A stretch of DNA of 64,000 bases from ENR-C20 sp942493145 (GCA_942493145.1 OW818679.1:3596001-3660000), one strand, 5' to 3'. Shown: positions 25,517-34,195, counted from the stretch's first letter. The notes: generated from the letters alone by a model not told the origin. Numbers and translations are program-made.

Positions 25517-26773
25517 TTACTTCCTTATTAACTCATCGAAGGATGTCCTGGTGGTCTCACCCGTCTCCAGATTCACCATCTCCATAACTTCTTCGTCTAT
25601 GACATTTATTATACCGCCAACACTCTTTTTAGCTGCATATTGTCTGAGTACATCCAATCCATCAGCGGCAACGTCCAGTTCGGCAACCAATCCCTGCCGT
25701 CTTAGCTCGTCACAAAGCCTGAAAGCCGTTTTTCTGCCTGCATCTTCATAACGTACTATTACATCGCTGCCCAGCTTCACCGGATCTATATCCTGCCGTT
25801 GCAGAGCTGTAAGTATCAGCCCTATTCCAAGAGAAAAGCCGACAGCCGGGCACTCCTTCCCGAATTCACCTACAAGCCTGTCATACCTTCCGCCCGTGAG
25901 TACTGGGAAACCGATACCATGGGTGAATCCTCTGAAAATGATTCCTGTATCATAGTCCAGATCCCTGAGCATGCCAAGATCGACTGAGACATATTTCCCC
26001 AAATCATAATCTTCAATTATTCTGATGACTTTTCTGATATTTCCGAGGGCGTCCTGGCAACGTTTGTTTTCAGTCATCGCTTCCACCCTGTCAATCACAT
26101 CAGTGGAACCGAATAACGCCGGCAGATCGAAAATAAGCTTTTTCAAGTCTTCCCTGATATCACATCTTTCAAGGAGTACTCCAACACCAACATAATCCTT
26201 ACGGTCAATCAGCATCCTCATCCGAGCAATATCCTCGTCTGGCAGGCCGGTCTCCTCCATAAGTCCATTGAAAAACTCCACCTGGCCGATATCCACCTGG
26301 AAATTCTCCAAGCCTGCTTCCTTCAAGGCCTTTATGGCGATTGCTATAACTTCGGCATCCGATTCGGGCGTGCTGACCCCCAGAAGCTCGACTCCGGCCT
26401 GGGTGAACTCGTTCTGCTTGCCCCCGCCGTACTCGTTATATCTGAAGACATTCCCTATATATGAGCATCGTAATGGATAGGGGATGTCCCTGAATTTCGT
26501 TGCTGTTATCCTTGCAACTGGAATGGTTATGTCCGGTCTTATAACAAGTATTCTCCCCTGCTGGTCAAAAAACTTGAACATGGTCTCCTGTGGAATCCGC
26601 CCGCTGTCTGATGAGAAGACATCGAAAAACTCCACCGTGGGAGTCTCGACTTCAAAATATCCACAGCTTACGAAGAGCTTCCGCAGCTTATCCTCCAGCC
26701 CACGCTTCGATGCACATTCATCGAATAAGGTATCCTGGAATCCTTCGGGGGTATGTATCCTCCATTTTGACAA
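25517..26773 (-). CDS. hisZ: ATP phosphoribosyltransferase regulatory subunit HisZ
   Basis: This HisRS-like paralog of about 418 residues has class II synthetase core motifs (ETPTVEFFDVF, FKFFDQQGRILVIRPDITIP, RYNEYGGGKQNEFTQAGVELLG, GGRYDRLVGEFG) but works with short HisG to bind histidine and give feedback inhibition. It lacks a clear anticodon-binding domain. The start is probably TTG at 26773 (MSKWRIHTPEGFQD) with GAGGTG five bases upstream. It is first in the operon, about 140 bases below a strong promoter. Confidence 0.93.
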   Translation of the reverse strand: MSKWRIHTPEGFQDTLFDECASKRGLEDKLRKLFVSCGYFEVETPTVEFFDVFSSDSGRIPQETMFKFFDQQGRILVIRPDITIPVARITATKFRDIPYPLRCSYIGNVFRYNEYGGGKQNEFTQAGVELLGVSTPESDAEVIAIAIKALKEAGLENFQVDIGQVEFFNGLMEETGLPDEDIARMRMLIDRKDYVGVGVLLERCDIREDLKKLIFDLPALFGSTDVIDRVEAMTENKRCQDALGNIRKVIRIIEDYDLGKYVSVDLGMLRDLDYDTGIIFRGFTHGIGFPVLTGGRYDRLVGEFGKECPAVGFSLGIGLILTALQRQDIDPVKLGSDVIVRYEDAGRKTAFRLCDELRRQGLVAELDVAADGLDVLRQYAAKKSVGGIINVIDEEVMEMVNLETGETTRTSFDELIRK

Positions 26774-26920
26774 TTGCCACACCTCTCTTTACTACTTCAT
26801 AGCTTTTATGCTTTGATACTTACTTACCAGTAAATATAAATTATTATAACATATTTATAATGCGCTTTTACACTTTATCGCTTTATTAAGGTAAAATGAT
26901 AAATTGGTGAATTGAAATAA

Positions 26921-26949
26921 ATTATAAAGTATACTATTCACATTGTCAA
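26921..26949 (-). promoter_or_regulatory. Consensus sigma-A promoter of the histidine operon
   Basis: On the minus strand TTGACA (26944-26949), exactly 17 bases, then TATAAT (26921-26926): a perfect consensus in all twelve bases. The transcript would have a leader of about 140 nucleotides before hisZ. That leader shows no T-box motif or obvious attenuator. Confidence 0.85.
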
Positions 26950-26973
26950 TATAGAGAATGAATTTATCTGTTG

Positions 26974-27009
26974 AATAATTTCAACAATAATTTCAACAAT
27001 AATTTCACC
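26974..27009. repeat. Three tandem 12-base repeats
   Basis: The unit AATAATTTCAAC occurs at 26974-26985 and 26986-26997, and as AATAATTTCACC at 26998-27009. It lies just upstream of the -35 of the his promoter and ahead of the HAD gene. It could be a regulatory or slippage site; nothing more can be said. Confidence 0.6.
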
Positions 27010-27072
27010 TGTCTTCATTCCATGAGACGGGCGGGGTTGTGGTATACTATTTTCAGAAAGAAGGAGGCAGCT

Positions 27073-27729
27073 ATGATATATAAAGCTGTATTGTTTGATC
27101 TTGACGGAACCCTGCTGGATACGCTGGACGACCTGGCTGACTCTATGAATTCAGTGCTTGAAGCTTCAGGCCTTCCCACCCATATCAGGGATAAGTATAA
27201 ATATTTCGTTGGTAATGGCATGCGCAACCTTGTTATCAGGGCACTCCCCGAAAGTATGCGTGATGATGCCACTATCACAGTTCATTTAGACAGGATGCAA
27301 AAAGAGTACGGTAAAAATTGTGACGTAAAAACAAAACCGTATGAAGGAGTCACCGAGCTTCTTGAAAAGCTTCAGGCGCTGGATATGAGGTTGGCTGTTC
27401 TGTCAAACAAACCGGATGAGCTTACCAGGCTTACAATTAGCAAATACTTCTCCGGCCATCATTTCGATATGGTATTTGGAGAACGTGCGGGTATTCCAAG
27501 AAAACCTGATCCTTCAAGCGCACTCGAAATATCGGCATTGATGGGTATACCACCGGCACATTTCATATACCTTGGAGATACCGGTGTGGACATGAAAACC
27601 GCAATTTTGGCAGGCATGTATGCTATCGGTGCCCTGTGGGGTTTCCGCCAGGCAGAAGAGATGCTGGAAAACGGAGCAAATGCTCTTATTGAAAAGCCCC
27701 TCGATCTGCTGAGATATTTGGTTTTATAG
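27073..27729 (+). CDS. HAD-superfamily phosphatase, phosphoglycolate-phosphatase-like
   Basis: The protein is 218 residues from ATG 27073, which has AAGGAGG seven bases upstream; upstream in-frame codons encode an Asn-rich run from the tandem repeat and are unlikely to be translated. The catalytic DLDGTLLDT is at 9-17, motif II serine in VLSNKP near 113, and the late motif GDTGVDMKTA near 175. It resembles Gph/PpaX enzymes, but the substrate is uncertain. It is convergent with pcrA, their stop codons overlapping by six bases. Confidence 0.88.
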   Translation: MIYKAVLFDLDGTLLDTLDDLADSMNSVLEASGLPTHIRDKYKYFVGNGMRNLVIRALPESMRDDATITVHLDRMQKEYGKNCDVKTKPYEGVTELLEKLQALDMRLAVLSNKPDELTRLTISKYFSGHHFDMVFGERAGIPRKPDPSSALEISALMGIPPAHFIYLGDTGVDMKTAILAGMYAIGALWGFRQAEEMLENGANALIEKPLDLLRYLVL

Positions 27730-30288
27730 CTTCACAAGATTTGCGAAGCTGGCCATAAGCCTTTTCATACCGGCGTTCTTGAACTGTATTTCTAGCTTGT
27801 AATCATCATTTTCTTCTTCGATGGAAGTTATCTTACCGACCCCGAATTTCTTATGCACAACATTGTCTCCTACATTAAGGTTTAATGCCTTCTTTTCCGA
27901 GCCTTCCTGTATTCCGGCGCCATTGACTGAACCGGTCATCGGTGCCCGATTGGTACCAAAGCCAAAACCTGAAGCTGCATATGAAGACTTGCTTCCAAAT
28001 CCACCATGAACAGTATCGCCTCCAGTCCTGGAGGTTTTTTTGCTGAAGCTGACCGCATCAGCACTTTTCACCGGCTTTTCAGGTATCAGCAACAGCTCTC
28101 GGGGTATTTCCTTCAGGAACCTGGATGTAATATTATTGGTGGATTTACCGAACAATGTCCTGGAAAATGCATATGTCATGAACAGCTTTTCCCTCGCCCT
28201 TGTCATACCGACATAGCAAAGTCTTCTCTCTTCTTCAAGTTCACTCTCGCTCCCCATGGATCGCATTCCAGGGAAGATACCCTCCTCAAGCCCCGTCATG
28301 AAAACAACAGGAAATTCCAGGCCCTTTGCGCTATGCAGGGTCATCAGCACAACCGTGTCCTTTTCCCCCTCAAAATTGTCTATGTCCGAAACCAGCGACA
28401 CATTTGCCAGAAATGACTCCAGGCTTCCCGGTTCTTCCGTTTCTGTAACTTCCTGTTCATGATCATCCAGCTCATTTACCTGGTTCTCCATTTCTCTAGC
28501 CTGATTCTCCATGGCCTGGTTCTCAAACTCGATGGCACCCGATATAAGTTCCTGTATGTTCTCAAGACGTGTCTGCGCTTCAACATTGTTCTCGGCTTCC
28601 AGTTCAGCCTTTATCCCCGATTTCTGTATGATTTCCTCAATAAGTTCATGGATGCTTGCACCTTCCTTGAATATTCTGAATTGGTTTATCAGCAGAGCAA
28701 ACTCTTCCAGACGTGCCGAAGCCCTTATCAATTCGGGAATTTCCGAGGCTGAAGAAATGATGGTGAAAATGCTGCATCCTCGTTGGCCTGCAGCTTTTTC
28801 TGCTGTTTCCAGTGTAGTATTCCCAATGCCCCTCTTCGGAACATTAATTATCCTTTTCAGTGCAATATCGTCAGACGGATTCTGAACCAGCCTCAGATAA
28901 GCAATAATGTCCTTGATCTCTTTACGGTCATAAAACCTGGTTCCTCCAAAAATTCTGTAAGGTATGGTGTCCTTCATCAGAACATCTTCCAGGACACGGG
29001 ACTGCGCATTAATCCTGTACAGGATCGCAAAATCCTTGTAATTCCTGTCCTCGGTCTGTATAAGCCTTCTGATTTCCCTGGATATGAAACGAGCCTCTTC
29101 ATGCTCATTTCCACCCTCCTGGAGGTGTATACCACATCCCTGGGGATTCTCCGTCCAAAGGCTCTTGTTTTTTCTTCCCGTGTTGTTTTTTATCACATTG
29201 TTTGCTGCATCCAGGATATTTTTTGTTGAACGATAATTCTGCTCCAGTTTTACAACACAACTATCGGCAAACTCCTTTTCGAAATCAAGGATGTTCCTTA
29301 TATTTGCCCCACGCCAGCCGTATATCGACTGGTCGTCGTCGCCTACGACACACAGGTTCCTGTAATGACCGGCAAGCAGACTTATCAGTGTATATTGCGC
29401 TGTGTTGGTGTCCTGGTACTCATCGACCATCATATACCTGAATTTTTTCTGGTAGTACTGCAGTACAGGAGGATGATCGAGGAACAGTTTGATTGTCATC
29501 ATTATAATATCGTCAAAGTCAAGCGCATTGTTGTTCTTCAGCTTTTTCTGGTATAACTCATATATATTTGCAATCTTGCTCATTCGAAAATCAGTCGCAT
29601 ACATACGCGTAAATGCATCAGTCTCAATCAATTCATCCTTGGCCTTGCCTATGGCACTCTGGATATCCCTGACCGCAAAATTCTTTTCATTATAGTTCAG
29701 TTCCTTAATACAGTCTTTTATTACAGTCTGCTGATCACTGCTGTCAAAAATTACAAAGCTCCTGTTAAAACCATTTTTTTCAATATCACGCCTCAAAATC
29801 CTGACGCAGGTGGAGTGGAAGGTGCTTATCCACATTTCAACCGCCGCATCTCCAAGAAGCTTTTCCACCCTATCCTTCATTTCCCGGGCTGCCTTGTTTG
29901 TAAATGTAATGGCAAGTATGCTTGAAGGAAATACATTCTTTTCCCTTATAAGCGTTGATATCCTGCCTGAAGGTGTTACATTTCCGCTTGAATGAGGACC
30001 CCTGCCTTTTGTAGGTGAAGCGGTATATTCCCTCATTTCCTGAATATCCGCATCGGTTAAATCCTGCGGGATATAGTCACTATGATATGCATTGCCATAC
30101 TTAAGCATATAGGCTATCCGGTTCACCAAAACGGAGGTTTTCCCCGATCCGGCGCCGGCAAGTATAAGAAGGGGTCCTTCCATCTGAAAAACCGCCTGTT
30201 TCTGCATGTTGTTCAAGTGCTGGAATTCCGATTCCAAAATCGTCTTCCTGAGACTGACAAACTCTTTCCTTAAATTATCGGATATCAT
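27724..30288 (-). CDS. pcrA: ATP-dependent DNA helicase PcrA (UvrD/Rep family)
   Basis: This SF1A 3'-5' helicase has about 854 residues from ATG 30288. Visible motifs are the Q motif NNMQKQAV, Walker A AGAGSGKT, DEYQDTN, GDDDQSIYGWRGA, QNYRS and the C-terminal LHSAKGLEF and TRA-EKL segments. The extreme C-terminus (VGDNVVHKKFGVGKI) is the Tudor-like RNA-polymerase-binding domain of PcrA. Around residues 585-625 there is a low-complexity Glu/Asn/Gln stutter (ENQAMENQAREMENQ) not typical of the family. It unwinds DNA in repair and clears recombinase and stalled polymerase. Confidence 0.95.
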   Translation of the reverse strand: MISDNLRKEFVSLRKTILESEFQHLNNMQKQAVFQMEGPLLILAGAGSGKTSVLVNRIAYMLKYGNAYHSDYIPQDLTDADIQEMREYTASPTKGRGPHSSGNVTPSGRISTLIREKNVFPSSILAITFTNKAAREMKDRVEKLLGDAAVEMWISTFHSTCVRILRRDIEKNGFNRSFVIFDSSDQQTVIKDCIKELNYNEKNFAVRDIQSAIGKAKDELIETDAFTRMYATDFRMSKIANIYELYQKKLKNNNALDFDDIIMMTIKLFLDHPPVLQYYQKKFRYMMVDEYQDTNTAQYTLISLLAGHYRNLCVVGDDDQSIYGWRGANIRNILDFEKEFADSCVVKLEQNYRSTKNILDAANNVIKNNTGRKNKSLWTENPQGCGIHLQEGGNEHEEARFISREIRRLIQTEDRNYKDFAILYRINAQSRVLEDVLMKDTIPYRIFGGTRFYDRKEIKDIIAYLRLVQNPSDDIALKRIINVPKRGIGNTTLETAEKAAGQRGCSIFTIISSASEIPELIRASARLEEFALLINQFRIFKEGASIHELIEEIIQKSGIKAELEAENNVEAQTRLENIQELISGAIEFENQAMENQAREMENQVNELDDHEQEVTETEEPGSLESFLANVSLVSDIDNFEGEKDTVVLMTLHSAKGLEFPVVFMTGLEEGIFPGMRSMGSESELEEERRLCYVGMTRAREKLFMTYAFSRTLFGKSTNNITSRFLKEIPRELLLIPEKPVKSADAVSFSKKTSRTGGDTVHGGFGSKSSYAASGFGFGTNRAPMTGSVNGAGIQEGSEKKALNLNVGDNVVHKKFGVGKITSIEEENDDYKLEIQFKNAGMKRLMASFANLVKL

Positions 30289-30370
30289 ATTTAAGTCACC
30301 CATGTCCATTTTTATAATCTTAAAATAGTATAACATAACTTTACTTTCGGGAGACCAATTTTTTATGCCA

Positions 30371-30405
30371 CAAAAAAAACCTGCCAGAGAATGTGCCCTG
30401 GCAGG
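30371..30405 (-). terminator. Intrinsic terminator of hpf
   Basis: CCTGCCAG pairs with CTGGCAGG, followed on the minus strand by eight Ts. It lies 56 bases after the hpf stop codon. Confidence 0.9.
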
Positions 30406-30460
30406 GATTTTCGTTATTTTTAATAATACTCAGTAAATATCAATTACAAACCCGGCGCAA

Positions 30461-30988
30461 TCAGGTAGGTTCAATCAAACCATAATTGCCATCTTTCCTT
30501 TTGTAAACTACATTTATCTCCTTAGTGTCGTCATTGGAAAACATGAAAAACTCATGTCCAAGCAGATTCATCTGCAAAATGGCTTCCTGTGTTGTCAATG
30601 GCTTAATTGCAAATCTCTTTGTTCTTACTATCCTGTAATCTGCATCCTCTTCAAATTTGGTTTCAGGAGAAAAATTCTCAGGTATGTATGCATTTGCACG
30701 TAATTTCTTTTCAAGCTTTGTTTTGTTCTTGCGAATCTGTCCCTCTATTATGTCCATTGCCTTGTCAATGCACGAGTACATATCCTCTCCTTCAACCTCA
30801 GCCCTCATGACAACTCCGTTGAAATGAATAGTTACCTCCAGAATGTGCCTTATCTTTTCGACGCTCATCGTAACGTGTGCTTCAGCATGCACCGGGAAGA
30901 ATTTCTCAAGTTTCCCGAGCTTTTTACCAGTTCTCTCCTTCAATGCTTCGGTAATCTCAATATTCTTGCCGCTGATTATAAAATTCAT
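30461..30988 (-). CDS. hpf: Ribosome hibernation promoting factor, long form
   Basis: The 175-residue protein has an N-terminal S30AE domain (MNFIISGKNIEITEALKERTGKKL, about 1-100) that binds the decoding centre and a C-terminal dimerisation domain (about 120-175, FAIKPLTTQEAILQMNLLGHEFFMF) that pairs ribosomes into inactive 100S dimers. This is the usual single-gene long form of Gram-positive bacteria. GAAAGGGG precedes the ATG. It is monocistronic with a strong terminator. Confidence 0.96.
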   Translation of the reverse strand: MNFIISGKNIEITEALKERTGKKLGKLEKFFPVHAEAHVTMSVEKIRHILEVTIHFNGVVMRAEVEGEDMYSCIDKAMDIIEGQIRKNKTKLEKKLRANAYIPENFSPETKFEEDADYRIVRTKRFAIKPLTTQEAILQMNLLGHEFFMFSNDDTKEINVVYKRKDGNYGLIEPT

Positions 30989-31640
30989 AGTCGAACGCCC
31001 CTTTCAATATTTAATGCACCAATAAAAATGCTATTTAAAACACTGAGCAAAAGTAGTTAAATATAAAATACCCATCTGAAAGATATGTATAACAAGTTTT
31101 AGCTTCTCCTACAATATAAATTATAAGTAATATATAAATATTCTATACTCAATTTACTTTAATTTCCACAAGTATCTTTCTGAAAAAATATGCACAAACC
31201 CACATTTTCGAGACATAAAGCCTGTGGATAGTGTTGATAAATCTGTGAATAACTTATTCATGGGCATTTGCGGTGTGGATAAAGTCATTGTCTTGAGTCA
31301 TCTTTTTTAATTTTATGTCAACTAAATTCGAGGCGTAAAAAAGCAGGACAATAAGCTGCGATTTTTTTCAGAGTAGCATTTGATGTGTACTTGGAGTTGT
31401 GACATGGAGAAATAATTTCATATTGAAATGTTCGTATGTGGAAATGTATTTATGTTAACCAAAAGGTTAACCAAAATTTTATCCACAGATGTTTTTGATT
31501 TGGGTAACACTAAAATAATCCTCATACTACAATTAAGCCATGATGATTTCACAGGAACCTGTGAATTACACATAAAGCCCGGGGGCTCTTCACCCCCGAA
31601 ACCTTATTTGCATTATTTAATTGCTGTTATATTTTGAATA
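30989..31640. other. AT-rich intergenic region with DnaA-box-like 9-mers
   Basis: This 652-base gap contains no convincing gene. It has four 9-mers that match or nearly match the DnaA box TTATCCACA: TGTGGATAG at 31223-31231 (one mismatch), TGTGAATAA at 31244-31252, TGTGGATAA at 31274-31282 (exact, inverted) and TTATCCACA at 31479-31487 (exact). A palindrome GTTAACC-AAAA-GGTTAAC lies at 31454-31471. There is no dnaA or dnaN gene in the window, so this is not obviously oriC. Confidence 0.5.
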
Positions 31641-31922
31641 TCAGCGATTTGCGAAACACTCGCTGCAGAATACGGGTTTATCAAGGCGCGGTTTAAACGG
31701 GACCTTGGTTTCTTTGCCGCATTGAGCACAGACTGTATCGAAGAGTTCCCTTTCTTTCTTTGCAGATCCGCCGTTATACTGAGTCTTTCTGGATGTTCTG
31801 CAATCCTTGCATCTTCCCGGTTCGTTCTGAAATCCTTTCACAGAGTAAAATTCTTGTTCCCCTGCTGTAAAAATGAATTCCTGCCCGCAATCTTTGCATA
31901 CCAACGATTTGTCTTCGAACAT
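31641..31922 (-). CDS. Small double zinc-ribbon protein
   Basis: A 93-residue protein from ATG 31922, which has GGGGGGAC eight bases upstream; an ATG 27 codons earlier has no site. Two four-cysteine zinc sites are visible: C9/C12 with C38/C41, and C65/C68 with C86/C89 (CAQCG...VFCSECF). The second half (VPFKPRLDKPVFCSECF) matches a widespread CxxC-type zinc-binding family of unknown function. It may bind nucleic acid or protein; no partner is evident. Confidence 0.8.
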   Translation of the reverse strand: MFEDKSLVCKDCGQEFIFTAGEQEFYSVKGFQNEPGRCKDCRTSRKTQYNGGSAKKERELFDTVCAQCGKETKVPFKPRLDKPVFCSECFANR

Positions 31923-32306
31923 TTTGCTAGTCCCCCCGCTTTTTGAAAGTTTATTTGATTTTTGTTTACCCCGCGCAAACATGCATTTGTAATTTTTCCA
32001 CATTTTTCATACATGCGCTGAGCATTTACATTATATTACACAGAAATTAAGTAATCAAGGGCTTTTGATATTTTTTGTGTTATTCCGCGTTTTTTCACTA
32101 TATACCACAGCTTAAGGCTTTAATACAGCGTTAATATAGCGTTAACGCAGCTTTGATGTAGCATTGACGCAGCAATATTTACAGAACATAACAAGCAACA
32201 AATTGGGATTATGCAAATATGTCTTTCCTGGTGTATAATTATCTTATATTACGACAATAGACGCCAATGTTCGCCTTCATCCAAATATGCTCCAGGAGTG
32301 ATTTGT
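31923..32306. other. Intergenic region between divergent zinc-ribbon and UPF0316 genes
   Basis: This 384-base AT-rich gap has no plausible gene. Its notable content is the 11-base repeat array at 32116-32181, annotated separately. It must also hold the promoters of both flanking genes, but no clean -35/-10 pair was identified. Confidence 0.45.
32116..32181. repeat. Six tandem degenerate 11-base repeats
   Basis: Consecutive 11-base units read GGCTTTAATAC, AGCGTTAATAT, AGCGTTAACGC, AGCTTTGATGT, AGCATTGACGC and AGCAATATTTA. The first five fit RGCNTTRAYRY; the sixth is degraded. The 11-base period places each unit on the same face of the helix. The array is about 125 bases upstream of the UPF0316 start. 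Confidence 0.65.
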
Positions 32307-32873
32307 ATGGATTTGTTTTTTAACGATAGTTTCTGGTTTACATGGATCGTTCTACCGATTTTGATTTTCTTGTCCAGGATTTTTGACGTGTCCATCGGAA
32401 CAATGAGAATCATCTTCGTCTCAAGGGGCCGAAAGTTACTGGCTCCCATTTTAGGCTTCTTTGAGGTCTCAATATGGTTACTTGCCATAAGCCAGGTCAT
32501 GTCAAACCTTAATAACGCTGCCTGTTATCTTGCATATGCCTTTGGATTTGCATCAGGCACCTACATAGGGATCCGGATTGAGGAAAAACTGGCCATAGGA
32601 ATCCAGATTGTTCGCATCATACTCTCAAAAGACGAGTGCATCCTTAAGGAACGCTTGTCCTCCGCCGGATACGGCGTGACTGTTGTGGATGCCATGGGCG
32701 CAACCGGTAAAGTCAAAATAATTTATACTATTGTCCGTCGCAAGGATATCAAAGATGTCGTGGATATAATAAATGAATGTCATTCAAAAGCATTTTATTC
32801 AATTGAAGATGCCAAAACTGCAAAGGAAGGTATATTCCCTTCCAACAAAGCCGACAGAGGAATTATTAAATAA
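32307..32873 (+). CDS. UPF0316 (DUF2179/DUF5698) membrane protein
   Basis: The protein is 188 residues from ATG 32307 with CAGGAGTG upstream; an upstream in-frame ATG at 32211 lacks a site. Three hydrophobic segments lie at about 10-30, 43-60 and 65-83, with the conserved RIFDVSIGTMRIIFVSRG between. The C-terminal cytoplasmic half (KERLSSAGYGVTVVDAMGATGKVKIIYTIVRRKDI) is the DUF2179 domain, related to PII-like folds. Function is unknown; it is a common single-copy Bacillota protein. Confidence 0.88.
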   Translation: MDLFFNDSFWFTWIVLPILIFLSRIFDVSIGTMRIIFVSRGRKLLAPILGFFEVSIWLLAISQVMSNLNNAACYLAYAFGFASGTYIGIRIEEKLAIGIQIVRIILSKDECILKERLSSAGYGVTVVDAMGATGKVKIIYTIVRRKDIKDVVDIINECHSKAFYSIEDAKTAKEGIFPSNKADRGIIK

Positions 32874-32899
32874 AAACCTTTCAAAGCCAAACTAATGGA

Positions 32900-32948
32900 A
32901 AACGTGTTGATATGACAACTGTACTAACGTTATCATAACAACACGTTT
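32900..32948. terminator. Long hairpin between convergent genes
   Basis: AAACGTGTTG pairs with CAACACGTTT and pairing continues (TATGA/TCATA) after a one-base mismatch. It lies between UPF0316 (plus) and an SDR gene (minus) and is probably a bidirectional terminator; T-tracts are weak. Confidence 0.55.
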
Positions 32949-32985
32949 CATATTAATCTCTCAAATTTTTTAGATAATTACAACA

Positions 32986-33747
32986 TTAATATAATGTTGT
33001 ACCATGATCCACATAAAGAATCTGCCCTGTAACAGCTTTTGATACATCACTTGCGAAGAAAAGGATTGCTTCTGCCTGATCTTCTGCCTGTGCTTCCGGT
33101 ACGGTTAAGTCAAGATGCCTGGCGCATGCAGTTGCAAATTCCATATTGAATAATTTGAATGCTTCCGGAGCATTTAGCGGGGTTGGTGTCGGGCCTGGTG
33201 CGACTGCGTTACAGCGGATAGCTGTTGGTGCATATTGAAGAGCGATGTTCTTGGTCATGCCATTGACAGCTGCTTTTGCTGCACTGTATGAAATACCTGC
33301 AACTCCCTGGCTCCCGATGGACGAAATGTTTACGATTGAACCTTTTCCCGCTTTATCCATATGTTCTAGCGCATATTTGCACATATAATAAACAGAATAC
33401 TGGTCAATCAGGCAGACTTCATTGTACCAATCCTCTGAGCAAAGATTTATAGGCAAATGTCTGTCGGCTATTCCTGCATTATTAACCAATACATCAATCC
33501 TGCCATATTTTTTGATGGTTTCGTCAACAACCTTCTTGCAGTCTTCCATCTTTGATAAATCAGCCTGTACTGCTATAATTTCTCCACCCTGGGCAGTGAT
33601 TTCATCTACAACTTTTTTGTTTTCATCATCCCGCCTGCAGGCAATAACTACCTTAGCTCCTTCTTTACAAAAAAGCATCGCCGTTGCACGTCCGATGCCT
33701 GAATTTCCACCTGTAACAATAGCTATTTTATTATCCAATCTTCCCAT
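32986..33747 (-). CDS. SDR-family oxidoreductase
   Basis: The 253-residue classical SDR begins MGRLDNKIAIVTGGNSGIGRATA after AAAAGGAGGAAATATCG. NNAG, NISS and YSAAK give the catalytic Asn-Ser-Tyr-Lys set, and LYVDHGTT ends the protein. GKNR-type 3-oxoacyl reductases and bile-acid/alcohol dehydrogenases share this pattern, so the substrate cannot be assigned. It appears monocistronic. Confidence 0.86.
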   Translation of the reverse strand: MGRLDNKIAIVTGGNSGIGRATAMLFCKEGAKVVIACRRDDENKKVVDEITAQGGEIIAVQADLSKMEDCKKVVDETIKKYGRIDVLVNNAGIADRHLPINLCSEDWYNEVCLIDQYSVYYMCKYALEHMDKAGKGSIVNISSIGSQGVAGISYSAAKAAVNGMTKNIALQYAPTAIRCNAVAPGPTPTPLNAPEAFKLFNMEFATACARHLDLTVPEAQAEDQAEAILFFASDVSKAVTGQILYVDHGTTLY

Positions 33748-33891
33748 ATCGATATTTCCTCCTTTTTTTATATTATAACAAAAATCAGATTCTATCAAAA
33801 GGCATTTTAGAGTTTGCCGTTATGCTGAATCCGGATACCAAACAAAAGCATTTTCTTCTGTTTTCTGAAATAAATGTTTAATTGCCATCTT

Positions 33892-33920
33892 TTGTGATAT
33901 CTATATAGCAATAATATATT
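33892..33920 (+). promoter_or_regulatory. Candidate sigma-A promoter of the AbrB-like gene
   Basis: TTGTGA, a 17-base spacer and TATATT precede a very AT-rich leader of about 25 bases before the GGAGG site. AbrB proteins often bind their own AT-rich promoter. Confidence 0.45.
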
Positions 33921-33952
33921 TTATTAAAAATAACACTTTTATGGAGGTAAAT

Positions 33953-34195
33953 ATGAAATCAACCGGTGTAGTTAGAAAAATTGATGAGCTTGGCAGGATA
34001 GTACTGCCGAAAGAGCTCCGCGTAACTCTTGATCTGGAGGAAAAGGATCCAATAGAGATTTTTGTTGACGGCAGCAGCATTATATTAAAGAAGTATGAGC
34101 CGGGCTGCATTTTCTGCGGCAACGTCAGCGACATCAACTATTTTAAAGGCAAAAACATATGCAATTCATGTATTGACGACATGAAAAAGAAATAA
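33953..34195 (+). CDS. AbrB-family transition-state regulator with C-terminal zinc knuckle
   Basis: The protein is 80 residues from ATG 33953 (ATGGAGGTAAAT upstream). Residues 1-48 (KSTGVVRKIDELGRIVLPKEL) are the swapped-hairpin AbrB DNA-binding domain, which works as a dimer or tetramer. The C-terminal part differs from B. subtilis AbrB in having four cysteines, C52, C55, C70 and C73, that look like a zinc site. It probably controls growth-phase or sporulation genes. Monocistronic. Confidence 0.9.
   Translation: MKSTGVVRKIDELGRIVLPKELRVTLDLEEKDPIEIFVDGSSIILKKYEPGCIFCGNVSDINYFKGKNICNSCIDDMKKK

Noticed and set aside
26783..26920. T-box or attenuator in the histidine operon leader
   Set aside because: The leader is about 140 bases and lacks the AGGGTGGNACCGCG T-box core, a histidine-codon leader peptide and a terminator-like hairpin.
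26971..27072. N-terminal extension of the HAD phosphatase
   Set aside because: The 34 extra codons come from the tandem repeat and an A-rich stretch, while the conserved N-terminus and an AAGGAGG site support ATG 27073.
31428..31637. Possible 69-codon plus-strand gene
   Set aside because: No ribosome site, no recognisable family, and it contains a DnaA-box-like site and a palindrome in AT-rich DNA.
30989..31640. Chromosomal replication origin
   Set aside because: DnaA-box-like sites are present, but the origin-linked genes dnaA, dnaN, recF, gyrB or rpmH are absent from the window.
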